A stretch of 64,000 nucleotides of DNA from Campylobacterales bacterium. GTDB lineage: Bacteria; Campylobacterota; Campylobacteria; Campylobacterales; Sulfurimonadaceae. The stretch covers positions 62,001 through 126,000 of the forward strand of contig JAPLGO010000012.1 in the NCBI GenBank assembly GCA_026390115.1. Reading direction: 5' to 3'. A model generated the notes under the pieces. It had not been told where the DNA came from. It made no database searches and saw only the letters and a program-made list of their open reading frames with translations. This document shows, piece by piece, positions 28,678-36,288 of this stretch. Each line of letters starts with the position of its first letter. The stretch's first letter is position 1. Position numbers and translations under genes: made by a program.

Positions 28678-29415
28678 TTATCTTTTAATTTTTCCACCAT
28701 AAGAAACAATACCATGTGATAAGTTACCTATTTTTGTATAGCCCATATCTTTGAGTATTCTTGCACAGTGGGCACTTCTGCTTCCGACATGGCAATAAAC
28801 AATGATATTCTCATCTTTACCGAGATTCGCTTCATCAAGCGTCTGGAAGAAACTGCTTGTTGGAACAAGTTTGTCTGCACCTTCGATATGACCCATCTTC
28901 CACTCCATGTGCTCACGAACATCCACAAGTTTAAAATGAACCATTCCAAGTGTGCGGGCTTCAAGAAGTGCAATTAGCTCATCAGAATCGAGTTCATGGC
29001 TATTCACTAAAGCTTCGCACTCTTGTTTTGTAAGACCGCGGGAGTGTTGATGTACAACCTCTTCCATCTGATTTTCTTGGCGCTTGAGAGCCGCAAATTC
29101 AGGTGTACAAAATATTTGACAGTGGCAAACTCCATCTTCTGGAATCTCTTTTTCAATAGCAGGGGTGCATGGGCACATTCTGTCATCTGAACTTTTATAA
29201 ACTCCATCCACTTGCTCCACCATATAACAAGGACAAAATCTTTTGTTGTACATCATTTTATTGCGAGCAAGACCTAGTTGCACTCCCTCATTAATCTCTT
29301 CTTGAGGATTGTATTCCCAATTAAATTGTTTAATTACCTTGTCTGTAAATTTAATCGTTTTTTCTAGTTCAGCTTGAAACTCAGGTGAATTCATATCTAT
29401 TTTAATTATGCTCAT
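28678..29415 (-). CDS. Ferredoxin-thioredoxin-reductase-like catalytic domain fused to rhodanese
   Basis: Two domains. Residues 1-125 match the FTR catalytic chain, with cysteine motifs C61PC63, C81PC83 and C97HC99 plus Cys103; known FTR motifs are CPC-X16-CPC-X8-CHC, and here the spacers are 17 and 13. Residues about 145-245 are a rhodanese domain with Cys208 in YCHVGSRSA. A [4Fe-4S]-linked dithiol centre joined to a sulfur-transfer domain suggests thiol or sulfane-sulfur redox work. No FTR variable chain or thioredoxin is adjacent. Start taken at ATG 29415 with AAGGAA upstream; a longer frame overlaps argG and is unlikely. Confidence 0.85.
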   Translation of the reverse strand: MSIIKIDMNSPEFQAELEKTIKFTDKVIKQFNWEYNPQEEINEGVQLGLARNKMMYNKRFCPCYMVEQVDGVYKSSDDRMCPCTPAIEKEIPEDGVCHCQIFCTPEFAALKRQENQMEEVVHQHSRGLTKQECEALVNSHELDSDELIALLEARTLGMVHFKLVDVREHMEWKMGHIEGADKLVPTSSFFQTLDEANLGKDENIIVYCHVGSRSAHCARILKDMGYTKIGNLSHGIVSYGGKIKR

Positions 29416-29428
29416 GTTGTAGTTCCTT

Positions 29429-30649
29429 CTATTTTTTATTTTTGCGAGCTTTGCCGGCAATTATAAATCGTAAAGCGTTGAGTTTGATAAATCCTGCTGC
29501 ATCTTTTTGATCATAAACAGAATCCTCTTCAAAAGTACAATACTCCGGATTGAAAAGAGAATTTTCAGAAGAACGACCAACTACACTTACAACGCCTTTG
29601 TAAAGTTTTAGCCTAACACTACCGGAGACATTTATTTGAGTTTTGTCAATTGCAGCCTGAAGCATTTCCCGTTCCGGTGCAAACCAAAATCCGTTATAGA
29701 TAAGTTTTGCATAACGAGGCATCATCTCATCTTTAAGGTGCGCTTCTTCACGGTCAAGAGTAATTGACTCAATTGCACGGTGTGCTTTTATCATAATTGT
29801 TCCGCCCGGTGTCTCATAACATCCGCGGCTTTTCATTCCGACAAATCTGTTTTCAACGATGTCCGCACGACCGATTCCATGTTTACCAGCTATCTTATTG
29901 AGAGTTGCAAGCATTGTCGCCGGGCTTAACTCCTCTCCATTTAATGATATTGGGTCGCCGTTTTTGTATCCAATTGTAATATATTCAGCAATATCTGGAG
30001 CATTTTCAGGTTTCGTTGTCCATAGCCACATGCTGTCTTCAGGCTCAGCATTAGGGTCTTCCAAAATTCCGCCCTCATATGAGATGTGAAGAAGATTCGC
30101 ATCCATAGAGTAGGGTGATTTTTTACCTTTTGTGTCGATTTGGATGCCATGCTCAGCAGCATAAGCCAAAAGTTTTTCTCTTGAGTTTAGGTCCCACTCT
30201 CTCCATGGAGCAATAATAGTCAAAGTAGAATCTTTGCCTAAATAACCCATTTCAAATCGTACTTGGTCGTTTCCTTTTCCTGTTGCGCCGTGACTTACGC
30301 CGTCAGCACCGGTAATATGAGCAATCTCTACTTGTCTTTTAGCGATAAGCGGTCTTGCAATTGAAGTTCCCAAAAGGTATTCGCCTTCGTAAATTGCATT
30401 GGCTCTAAACATAGGAAATACATAATCTTTTACAAACTCTTCTCTTAAATCATCAATAAAAATATTTTCAGGTTTGATGCCAAGTGCTAGTGCTTTTACA
30501 CGAGCGGGTTCAACCTCTTCGCCTTGACCGATATCAGCCGTAAAAGTTACAACTTCACACTTGTATTCATCTTGAAGCCATTTTAAAATAACACTTGTAT
30601 CTAAACCGCCGGAATAGGCTAAAACTACTTTTTTAACATTTCTTTTCAT
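29429..30649 (-). CDS. argG: Argininosuccinate synthase
   Basis: Joins citrulline and aspartate with ATP in arginine synthesis. The ATP-binding start is [32 protein letters not shown] and [17 protein letters not shown] are conserved. From ATG 30649 the product is 406 residues; AAGGG lies eight bases upstream, better than the longer TTG start at 30670. It is the first gene of the long minus-strand run and has a recognisable promoter. Confidence 0.97.
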   Translation of the reverse strand: MKRNVKKVVLAYSGGLDTSVILKWLQDEYKCEVVTFTADIGQGEEVEPARVKALALGIKPENIFIDDLREEFVKDYVFPMFRANAIYEGEYLLGTSIARPLIAKRQVEIAHITGADGVSHGATGKGNDQVRFEMGYLGKDSTLTIIAPWREWDLNSREKLLAYAAEHGIQIDTKGKKSPYSMDANLLHISYEGGILEDPNAEPEDSMWLWTTKPENAPDIAEYITIGYKNGDPISLNGEELSPATMLATLNKIAGKHGIGRADIVENRFVGMKSRGCYETPGGTIMIKAHRAIESITLDREEAHLKDEMMPRYAKLIYNGFWFAPEREMLQAAIDKTQINVSGSVRLKLYKGVVSVVGRSSENSLFNPEYCTFEEDSVYDQKDAAGFIKLNALRFIIAGKARKNKK

Positions 30650-30688
30650 GTAAAAAACCCTTATAAGCAAAATAATTGCCGCGATATT

Positions 30689-30718
30689 ACTATAAAAGAG
30701 ATTAAAAAGTAGTTACAA
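30689..30718 (-). promoter_or_regulatory. Probable sigma-70 promoter of argG
   Basis: On the minus strand TTGTAA (30718-30713) and TATAGT (30694-30689) are separated by 18 bases, ending 39 bases before the argG ATG. No arginine-repressor box was recognised. Confidence 0.5.
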
Positions 30719-30786
30719 TGGAGTTTTATTTAATGGTATTGCGGAGCTTTATTTTAGATAGTTATAAGATAATAGAATATAAGATA

Positions 30787-30822
30787 TTGACTCAAAAGGG
30801 TTTTGTTACCCTTTTGAGTCAA
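30787..30822 (-). terminator. Hairpin at the end of flaG
   Basis: Perfect 14-base inverted repeat (30787-30800 and 30809-30822) with an eight-base loop. The flaG stop codon lies in the loop. In the flaG direction the hairpin is followed by AATATCTTATATT, a weak T-tract, so it could terminate or protect the 3' end. Confidence 0.6.
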
Positions 30823-31198
30823 ACAATATCCCAGTTACCTCTTTCATTTTTGGAAGAAAATCAGCCGCTTGTTCTGCCGGAAACCTTCTAATCATTTTAT
30901 TCGTTTGCGCCTCAATTACAGATACATAAAATACATCTTGCTGATCCACGCCAAACTTTAAGTTTGTGTTCATCGGAGCCATTGCGTTGTTGAGCTCTTT
31001 TACCAACTGATCTACTTGCTCTTTAGAATTTATTTTTTCAGCTTTTTGTGTAGTACTCTGCTGCATCTCTTTTACAATATCAACTTTCGGCTGCTCTACT
31101 TGTTGAGCCGACTGCTGCGCTTTTGCCATTCTTCCTTGCGATTCCCCAGAACCTACATTGGTTTGTTGCTGTTTTGCTACACCTGCTATGCCATCCAT
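30806..31198 (-). CDS. flaG: FlaG-family flagellar protein
   Basis: Small cytoplasmic protein associated with flagellar filament genes; in Campylobacter loss of FlaG changes filament length. The 130 residues have a Gln/Ser-rich variable half (1-70) and a conserved half with NLKFGVDQQDVFYVSVIEA and MIRRFPAEQAADFLPKM. GAGGAG lies upstream of the ATG. It stands alone here, with no flagellin or FliD next to it, and is divergent from the MFS gene across a 133-base AT-rich gap in which no sigma-28 or sigma-54 box was recognised. Confidence 0.88.
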   Translation of the reverse strand: MDGIAGVAKQQQTNVGSGESQGRMAKAQQSAQQVEQPKVDIVKEMQQSTTQKAEKINSKEQVDQLVKELNNAMAPMNTNLKFGVDQQDVFYVSVIEAQTNKMIRRFPAEQAADFLPKMKEVTGILFDSKG

Positions 31199-31313
31199 GA
31201 CTAACTCCTCACTTTCAAGAATATTGTTATTAGACTGAATATCGACTATTAAATAAATAACTTAAATAAATTAAATAATATTTTCACTTTATCTCTTCTA
31301 ACTGCACTATATT

Positions 31314-31322
31314 TATGATAAT
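31314..31322 (+). promoter_or_regulatory. Probable -10 of the MFS gene (leaderless)
   Basis: TATGATAAT sits only ten bases before the ATG at 31332 and no ribosome site lies between. If used, transcription would begin at or very near the start codon. Confidence 0.45.
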
Positions 31323-31331
31323 CTTGCATGC

Positions 31332-32537
31332 ATGAATGAATATATAAATCTATTAAAAAAAGAGCCTGTTTTAAGACGCCTCTCATCTATACAGCTTATT
31401 GCATATTTTGGTGCTTGGTTTAGCAATGTTGCAATATATACGCTTCTTCTTGATATGAAAGTATCGCCTGAAATCGTTGCATTTGTAGCAATGCTTCATT
31501 TTTTAGCCGGAGTAATTCAAGCCCCTCTTTCAGGTTCTATAATTGATATGATGAGACCTAAGAAGTTGATGCTCTCTCTTATTCTTACACAGGTTTTGGC
31601 AACTCTGTTTTTAATTCTGGTTACCAATATAGATGATTTGTGGCTTTTGTATCTCCTGATATTCATTAAAATGGCGGCAGCCAGTTTTTATTTTACCACC
31701 GAAATGTCACTTTTGCCAAAAATTCTTCATGGCAGCAAGCTTCAAAAAGCAAATGAACTTCACTCCATAATCTGGTCATTTTCATATACTTTAGGAATGG
31801 CTATAAGCGGTTTTGTAGTTTATATGCTTGGCATAAAAATCGCTTTCATCTTAGATGCTTTCATGTTTATTGTTGGATTTTTTCTCCTTTATAATTTGGA
31901 AATAAATGTTGAGTTTCTAAAAAGCAAAGAGAATTTATTAGAGATGATGCGAGATACTTTTAGATACCTCAAAAGATTTCCGCATGCCATGCACCTTATG
32001 TTTGTCCATGCTTTTGTAGGGCTAACCGCGTTTGATGCGCTTGTCGCTCTGATGGTTGATAAATATTATGCTTCTGTCATCGCCACCTCTTTGGCTTTGG
32101 GACTTTTACATGCTTCAAGAGCTTTAGGTCTTGTCATTGGTCCAGTAATTTTAGGCTCTTGGGTAAACAACAAGCGAGTGGTTGGCATTTTTATTTTTCA
32201 AGCTGTCGCTGTTTGGTTTTGGGCATTTATGATGCACGATTTTTATCTTTCACTCTTTGCAAGCGTGATTGTCGGGCTATTTACCACAACACTTTGGTCT
32301 TACACTTACACACTTCTGCAAAAAAATATAGAAGAGAAATATTATGGGCGAATCGTTGCATATAACGATATTATTTTTTTAAGTTCGGCAGAATTAACCT
32401 CTTTTATGATTGGATATTTGGCTTCAAACGACTATTCTTTAGAGTTCATAACCGTAGCCATCGGAAGCGGATTTATCGCAGGCGGAATCTATTTTGCATG
32501 GATACTCAAAACTCAAAATATAAAAGATATAGAATGA
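31332..32537 (+). CDS. Major facilitator superfamily transporter
   Basis: Inner-membrane carrier of 401 residues with about ten to twelve hydrophobic helices. The loop after the second helix (SGSIIDMMRPKKLML) is a variant of the MFS motif A, usually GxLaDrxGrr. The type resembles MFS proteins of the enterobactin-exporter (EntS-like) group, but the substrate cannot be read. Its stop overlaps the ATG of the next small gene (ATGA), so the two are probably translated together. Confidence 0.85.
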   Translation: MNEYINLLKKEPVLRRLSSIQLIAYFGAWFSNVAIYTLLLDMKVSPEIVAFVAMLHFLAGVIQAPLSGSIIDMMRPKKLMLSLILTQVLATLFLILVTNIDDLWLLYLLIFIKMAAASFYFTTEMSLLPKILHGSKLQKANELHSIIWSFSYTLGMAISGFVVYMLGIKIAFILDAFMFIVGFFLLYNLEINVEFLKSKENLLEMMRDTFRYLKRFPHAMHLMFVHAFVGLTAFDALVALMVDKYYASVIATSLALGLLHASRALGLVIGPVILGSWVNNKRVVGIFIFQAVAVWFWAFMMHDFYLSLFASVIVGLFTTTLWSYTYTLLQKNIEEKYYGRIVAYNDIIFLSSAELTSFMIGYLASNDYSLEFITVAIGSGFIAGGIYFAWILKTQNIKDIE

Positions 32538-32785
32538 TGTCATTTGCTTTTATTGGAGGAATTTTTCTGAATATCGGTGCGTATCTGACCTATAAAGGGA
32601 AGATTTATGAATCAGTTATCGTTTATCTTTTTGCAGATTCATGTTGGGTAGTCATGGCATATCAAAGGGATGATTTTTGGGGAGTTCTCTCTATAATTAT
32701 TGGCGTTTCGTTCGGTTTTTTGGCATTTATAAAAATGCGAAGAGGAGAGATGAATAAATCACTCAACAAAGAAGGAGATAACTAA
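32534..32785 (+). CDS. Small membrane protein coupled to the MFS gene
   Basis: Not recognised. The 83 residues from ATG 32534 carry two or three short hydrophobic segments (MSFAFIGGIFLNIGAYLTY, YESVIVYLFADSCWVVMAY, WGVLSIIIGVSFGFLAFI), then a charged tail (MRRGEMNKSLNKEGDN). The start is set by the ATGA overlap with the transporter stop; an upstream in-frame ATG at 32498 would extend into it. The tail sequence itself provides a GAAGGAG ribosome site for the following broken gene. Confidence 0.6.
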   Translation: MMSFAFIGGIFLNIGAYLTYKGKIYESVIVYLFADSCWVVMAYQRDDFWGVLSIIIGVSFGFLAFIKMRRGEMNKSLNKEGDN

Positions 32786-33259
32786 ATGGCCTCAGGAATT
32801 TTTATGTTGCTCGACGACATAGCGATGCTAGCGGATGATGTGGCGGTGGCAAGCAAAATTGCGACCCAAAAAACGGCGGCAATTTTGGAAGATTACTTAG
32901 CCGTTAATGCCCAAAAAGCGACGGGGTTTGACCAGTCAAGGGAACTGACGGTTATCTGGCAATCACAAAGGGCTCTCTAAAAAATAAAGCCATAATATTG
33001 CCGCTGGCTTTTATATTAAGCGCAGTCGCTCCGACTCTTATTATCTATATTTTAATGCTGAGTGCTCTCTATCTTCTTTGATGAGGGAACAGAGCAGATT
33101 GAAGAGTATCTTTTTCATAAACACAGTAAAGCAAAAAATGAAGAGTTCCTTCATTCAACCAAAGAGACTATTTTAGACATCGAAAAAGAGAAGATAAAAT
33201 CAGCTGTTTTTACCGATATTGTAGCTATTCGATTGATTGCAAGTGTTGGGACACTTTGA
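32786..33259 (+). pseudogene. DUF808 (YedI-family) membrane protein, broken
   Basis: The first 57 codons give a clear DUF808 N-terminus (FMLLDDIAMLADDVAVASKIA, then KTAAILEDYLAVNAQ). At about 32959 one base is missing: frame 1 ends after WQSQRAL, while the next frame continues correctly with AITKGSLKNKAIILPLAF and APTLIIYILML. A second shift near 33055-33070 moves to a third frame (DEGTEQIEEYLFHKHSKAKN, then EKEKIKSAVFTDIVAI), which stops at 33259. The last half of the roughly 300-residue family is absent. A pseudogene with at least two frameshifts and a 3' truncation. Confidence 0.85.
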
Positions 33260-33421
33260 ACCGCCAATTCTAATATCAAGTGGCGAAAATAAATTAAACT
33301 ATAATTCAATACTTTATGAGTAAAATCTTAGACGTATAGGGTGTGCAATTAATTAATAGTTAACTTTATAAGATTAAAATATTTTGCATATAAAAATATA
33401 AAGTTTAATAGGGTTTTTTTT

Positions 33422-33896
33422 ATGAATTCATTCGTTAACATATTAATTATTGATGATGCTATGATAAATATAGAGGTTGTCAGACATATATTAAGTGAGA
33501 ATTATTTAAATTATCATTTTTCCATTGCTACTAGCGGTAAAGAGGCTCTTGAAATAGTTAAAACAAAGGGATTTACTTTAATTTTATTAGATATAGTGAT
33601 GCCTGAAATGGATGGTTTCGATGTATGCATGGCTTTAAAAAAGTGATCCATTAACTAAAGATATACCAATAATATTTCTCACTGCAAGTACTGATGTAGA
33701 TTCTATTAAAAAAGCCTTTAGTCTTGGTGCTGTTGATTATATTACCAAACCTTTTTTAAATGCTGAATTAGTTGCGAGAGTTGGAACTCATGTTACATTA
33801 TCCAGAGCGATAATGATGCTTAAGGAACATAATTTAGACCTTGAATCTCGGTTAGAATGGGAATCTGTCTCTTTATTTCAGACATTAGAGTCTTAG
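33422..33896 (+). pseudogene. Response-regulator receiver protein, frameshifted
   Basis: Codons from ATG 33422 encode a receiver domain with ILIIDDA (the acidic pair), LLLDIVMPEMDGF-type phosphorylation site (Asp in LLDIVMPEMDG) and stop after CMALKK at 33646. Removing one A from the A6 run at 33637-33642 restores the frame: SDPLTKDIPIIFLTASTD, then DYITKPFLNAELVARV with the conserved Lys, continuing to a stop at 33896. The rejoined product would be a receiver plus a short helix with no output domain. AATAGGG lies ten bases upstream of the ATG. Likely a pseudogene; a homopolymer sequence error is the alternative. Confidence 0.75.
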
Positions 33897-34164
33897 TGGA
33901 ATGGAATCAGTCCCCATTTTACCCATGAAAATAGGCTACTTATCAACAAAATGTCAAATTCTGGATTAGAGCAGTTTTGGAAAGATGTTTTTAAAAATCT
34001 GTCAATATTTACATACTAGCAGAAGTTTTAATTCAACTAATATTTGATTTTAAATATGCTAAAATATGTCAAATATTAAGAAACTTAGAACCTTTTTTCA
34101 CTAAAGAAGATGAAAGTTTAATGAATCCCCCTAGTTTTGTATTTTCACTGTAGGATGTACTAGC
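33897..34164 (+). other. Eroded intergenic stretch
   Basis: No intact gene. One frame reads WNGISPHFTHENRLLI, continuing to FWKDVFKNLSIFTY before a stop at about 34018, which looks like a coding remnant that I cannot assign. A ten-base inverted repeat (34038-34047 and 34069-34078) lies downstream. Nothing resembling a transposase or IS end was confirmed. Confidence 0.4.
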
Positions 34165-34638
34165 ATGATTATCGATACGCTAAAAAATTCTAACTTTTAC
34201 AGTTTTGGTTCTGCATGGGAGCAGACATTTGAATTTTTAAACTCTCTTAGCTCTGAGTCTGAAGATAAAAAGTACGCGATAGAAGGTGATGATATTTTTG
34301 CCATAGTTATGAGCTATACAACAACACCGCCAAAAGACGCGATGCTTGAGTCGCATCAGAATTATGTGGATATCCAAACTACACTTCGAGGCGCAGAGGC
34401 CTTTGAGTGTTTTTTTACAGATATGCTTGAAGTAAATGTTCCTTATGATGCATCCAAAGATGCTGCGTTTTACAAATATACTCCTCATTGCCATACGCGT
34501 GCCAATGTATTTCCTGGAACTTTTGTGATGCTCTATCCACATGATGCGCACATGGCCGGACTCATGATTGATGAACAGCCTGAGTTTATAAAAAAAGTTG
34601 TTGTAAAAATAAGAAAAGAGTTATTGACACTTTCATAA
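34165..34638 (+). CDS. YhcH/YjgK/YiaL-family protein
   Basis: Member of the DUF386 cupin-like family (EbgC, TabA, YhcH), some of which act on sugars, toxin-antitoxin control or sialic acid. The family pattern LESHQNYVDIQTTLRGAE carries the Glu and His metal-ligand candidates; further His occur in TPHCHTR and YPHDAHMAG, and Lys in FIKKVVVKI. The 157 residues are normal. It follows the eroded region and precedes a 231-base gap; no sugar genes are adjacent, so the substrate is open. Confidence 0.85.
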   Translation: MIIDTLKNSNFYSFGSAWEQTFEFLNSLSSESEDKKYAIEGDDIFAIVMSYTTTPPKDAMLESHQNYVDIQTTLRGAEAFECFFTDMLEVNVPYDASKDAAFYKYTPHCHTRANVFPGTFVMLYPHDAHMAGLMIDEQPEFIKKVVVKIRKELLTLS

Positions 34639-34787
34639 TCAAAGTATCATTTCTCTTTTTCTCGGTTGCGCTGCTAATAAATATAAATAAAACTTAAATT
34701 ACTAGACAAGAGAGAGGTTGTACATCGTTAGAACAGTAAGAAAAGCTCGTTGCAACTAGCAATTTGAGTAAATCTAATATTTTGGCA

Positions 34788-34796
34788 TGTTATAAT
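34788..34796 (+). promoter_or_regulatory. Extended -10 promoter of the HD-GYP gene
   Basis: TGTTATAAT (TGnTATAAT) lies 73 bases before the GTG start at 34870, inside the otherwise empty 231-base gap after the YhcH-family gene. No clear -35. Confidence 0.55.
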
Positions 34797-34869
34797 GTTT
34801 TTCGTATCTATTTTTATATAAATGATAGTCGTGAAGAAGAGTAACTATTTCAATAAAGGGGCAACTTAA

Positions 34870-35871
34870 GTGTTAGATCGCAAGAGACAAGAGCAGCTTA
34901 AAATAAATTCTACCTTTGTTGTTCCCCAAAAGAAGGAAGATCACTCCTATGTTCTATTAGACAAACGGTTTCTGCATTTGGGTGACAATATAAATTTTAA
35001 TCTCTATTTTAAAAATAGACCGACGCAGATGACCCTTTTTTTACAGAGTGATACGGTAGTAGACATGCAGCAACAACAGAGGCTTCAAGAGGTTGAACAA
35101 GTTTTTGTATCTAGCACCGAATATCATCAATATGAAATTTTTGTAGAAGAGCATCTTCAAAAGCTCATACAAGATACATCCCTCACTTTAGATGAAAAAA
35201 CCGATATTATCTATACATCTAGTACGGAATTGACACACTCCCTTTATGACAATCCGGAGGCACTCGAAAATGTACAGCGCTCCGAAAATATTGTCATGCC
35301 TATTCTGCAAAGTATCCTATATAACGATGATACAATTGCTTCTTATATGAAAATAATCGAGCATGACTACTATACACATACGCACTCCTTAAATGTGAGT
35401 GTTTACGCACTTTGCCTAGGTGCAGCGCTGGGCTTAAAGGAGGAAAAATTAATCCTTTTGGGTCGAGCAGCTCTTTTGCATGATCTTGGAAAAAGTAAAA
35501 TCAGTTATGAAGTTATAAATAAAAACGGAGTACTTACTCAAGAAGAGTTTGATGAGATGAAGAACCATCCATCATTAGGGTATGAAATTGCGGTAAAGAT
35601 TGGTATAAACGACAAAAATATATTGGACGGTATTCGACATCATCATGAAAAGCTTGACGGCAAAGGCTATCCGGATAATCTAAAAGAGCATGAGATAAAA
35701 CTGTTTCCTAGAATAATAGGAATTTGTGATGTCTTTGATGCTTTAACGACGAGGCGATCCTATAAGAAAGCCATGCATTCTTTTAATGCACTTCAAATAA
35801 TGAAACTTGAAATGAATGCTCACCTTGACATGAAAATTTTAAATGTATTTATAAAAATGCTTCACAAGTAA
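34870..35871 (+). CDS. HD-GYP domain phosphodiesterase
   Basis: Probable cyclic-di-GMP phosphodiesterase. Residues 1-120 are an uncharacterised N-terminal segment; about 170-330 is the HD-GYP domain with His204-Asp205 (LLHDLGKSKI), HHHEKLDGKGYP (Gly266-Tyr267-Pro268) and GICDVFDALTTRRSYK. All the main metal-ligand positions appear kept. No membrane helix, so cytoplasmic. Start GTG 34870, with AAAGGGG eight bases upstream. 333 residues. Confidence 0.88.
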   Translation: MLDRKRQEQLKINSTFVVPQKKEDHSYVLLDKRFLHLGDNINFNLYFKNRPTQMTLFLQSDTVVDMQQQQRLQEVEQVFVSSTEYHQYEIFVEEHLQKLIQDTSLTLDEKTDIIYTSSTELTHSLYDNPEALENVQRSENIVMPILQSILYNDDTIASYMKIIEHDYYTHTHSLNVSVYALCLGAALGLKEEKLILLGRAALLHDLGKSKISYEVINKNGVLTQEEFDEMKNHPSLGYEIAVKIGINDKNILDGIRHHHEKLDGKGYPDNLKEHEIKLFPRIIGICDVFDALTTRRSYKKAMHSFNALQIMKLEMNAHLDMKILNVFIKMLHK

Positions 35872-36012
35872 TATCTTGTACAAACATTCCAAATCTAAAG
35901 CAATTACAGGCAACTGAAAATTTTTATCTAATCAAGTATGGTTTATGCTAAAGCCAGTTATCATCCATCATAGGATAGCATACGAAAAAATAAATACTTA
36001 AAAGTTTACTCA

Positions 36013-36288
36013 ATGAAAAACATGATTTATAAATCAAAAAAAGGCGATTTAGATCTCTCAAAAATAACGAGGCTCTATCCTGCCGTTGTTGTCGATTTGC
36101 ATGGCGAAATAGCGGAGATGAGTTTGGAATGGGAGGAGCTTTATGGTGAAAAAGTGAAACTTCTCTCTTATATTCTGGTCTTTGATTTTACACAGCTTGG
36201 CGAAGATGTAAAAAATAGAACAGTTCTTGAGTTTGAGACAAAAGAGGAACTAATAGATACTATGAGTGAGGTATCCCAATTTTTTTAA
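36013..36288 (+). CDS. Conserved hypothetical 91-residue protein
   Basis: Not recognised. A small acidic cytoplasmic protein with mixed alpha/beta character (ITRLYPAVVVDLHGEIAEMSLEW). It has no signal peptide, membrane segment or known motif. No strong ribosome site precedes the ATG. Its final codons contain the GAGG that seems to serve the MATE gene, whose reading frame overlaps it, so the two may be coupled. Confidence 0.6.
   Translation: MKNMIYKSKKGDLDLSKITRLYPAVVVDLHGEIAEMSLEWEELYGEKVKLLSYILVFDFTQLGEDVKNRTVLEFETKEELIDTMSEVSQFF

Noticed and set aside
33362-33405. Nine-base inverted repeat before the broken response regulator
   Set aside because: Very AT-rich; such repeats occur by chance at this base composition, and the gene behind it is broken.
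33630-33650. Programmed -1 frameshift at the A-AAA-AAG run in the response regulator
   Set aside because: The heptamer is in the right phase, but a -1 shift would read only a few codons to a stop. The receiver continues in the +1 frame, so classical -1 slippage does not explain it.
33897-34020. Possible transposase remnant
   Set aside because: The translated fragment looks coding, but no transposase motif, terminal repeat or target duplication could be found.
35944-35982. Seven-base inverted repeat after the HD-GYP gene
   Set aside because: Too short, with a 25-base loop and no T-tract; not called a terminator.
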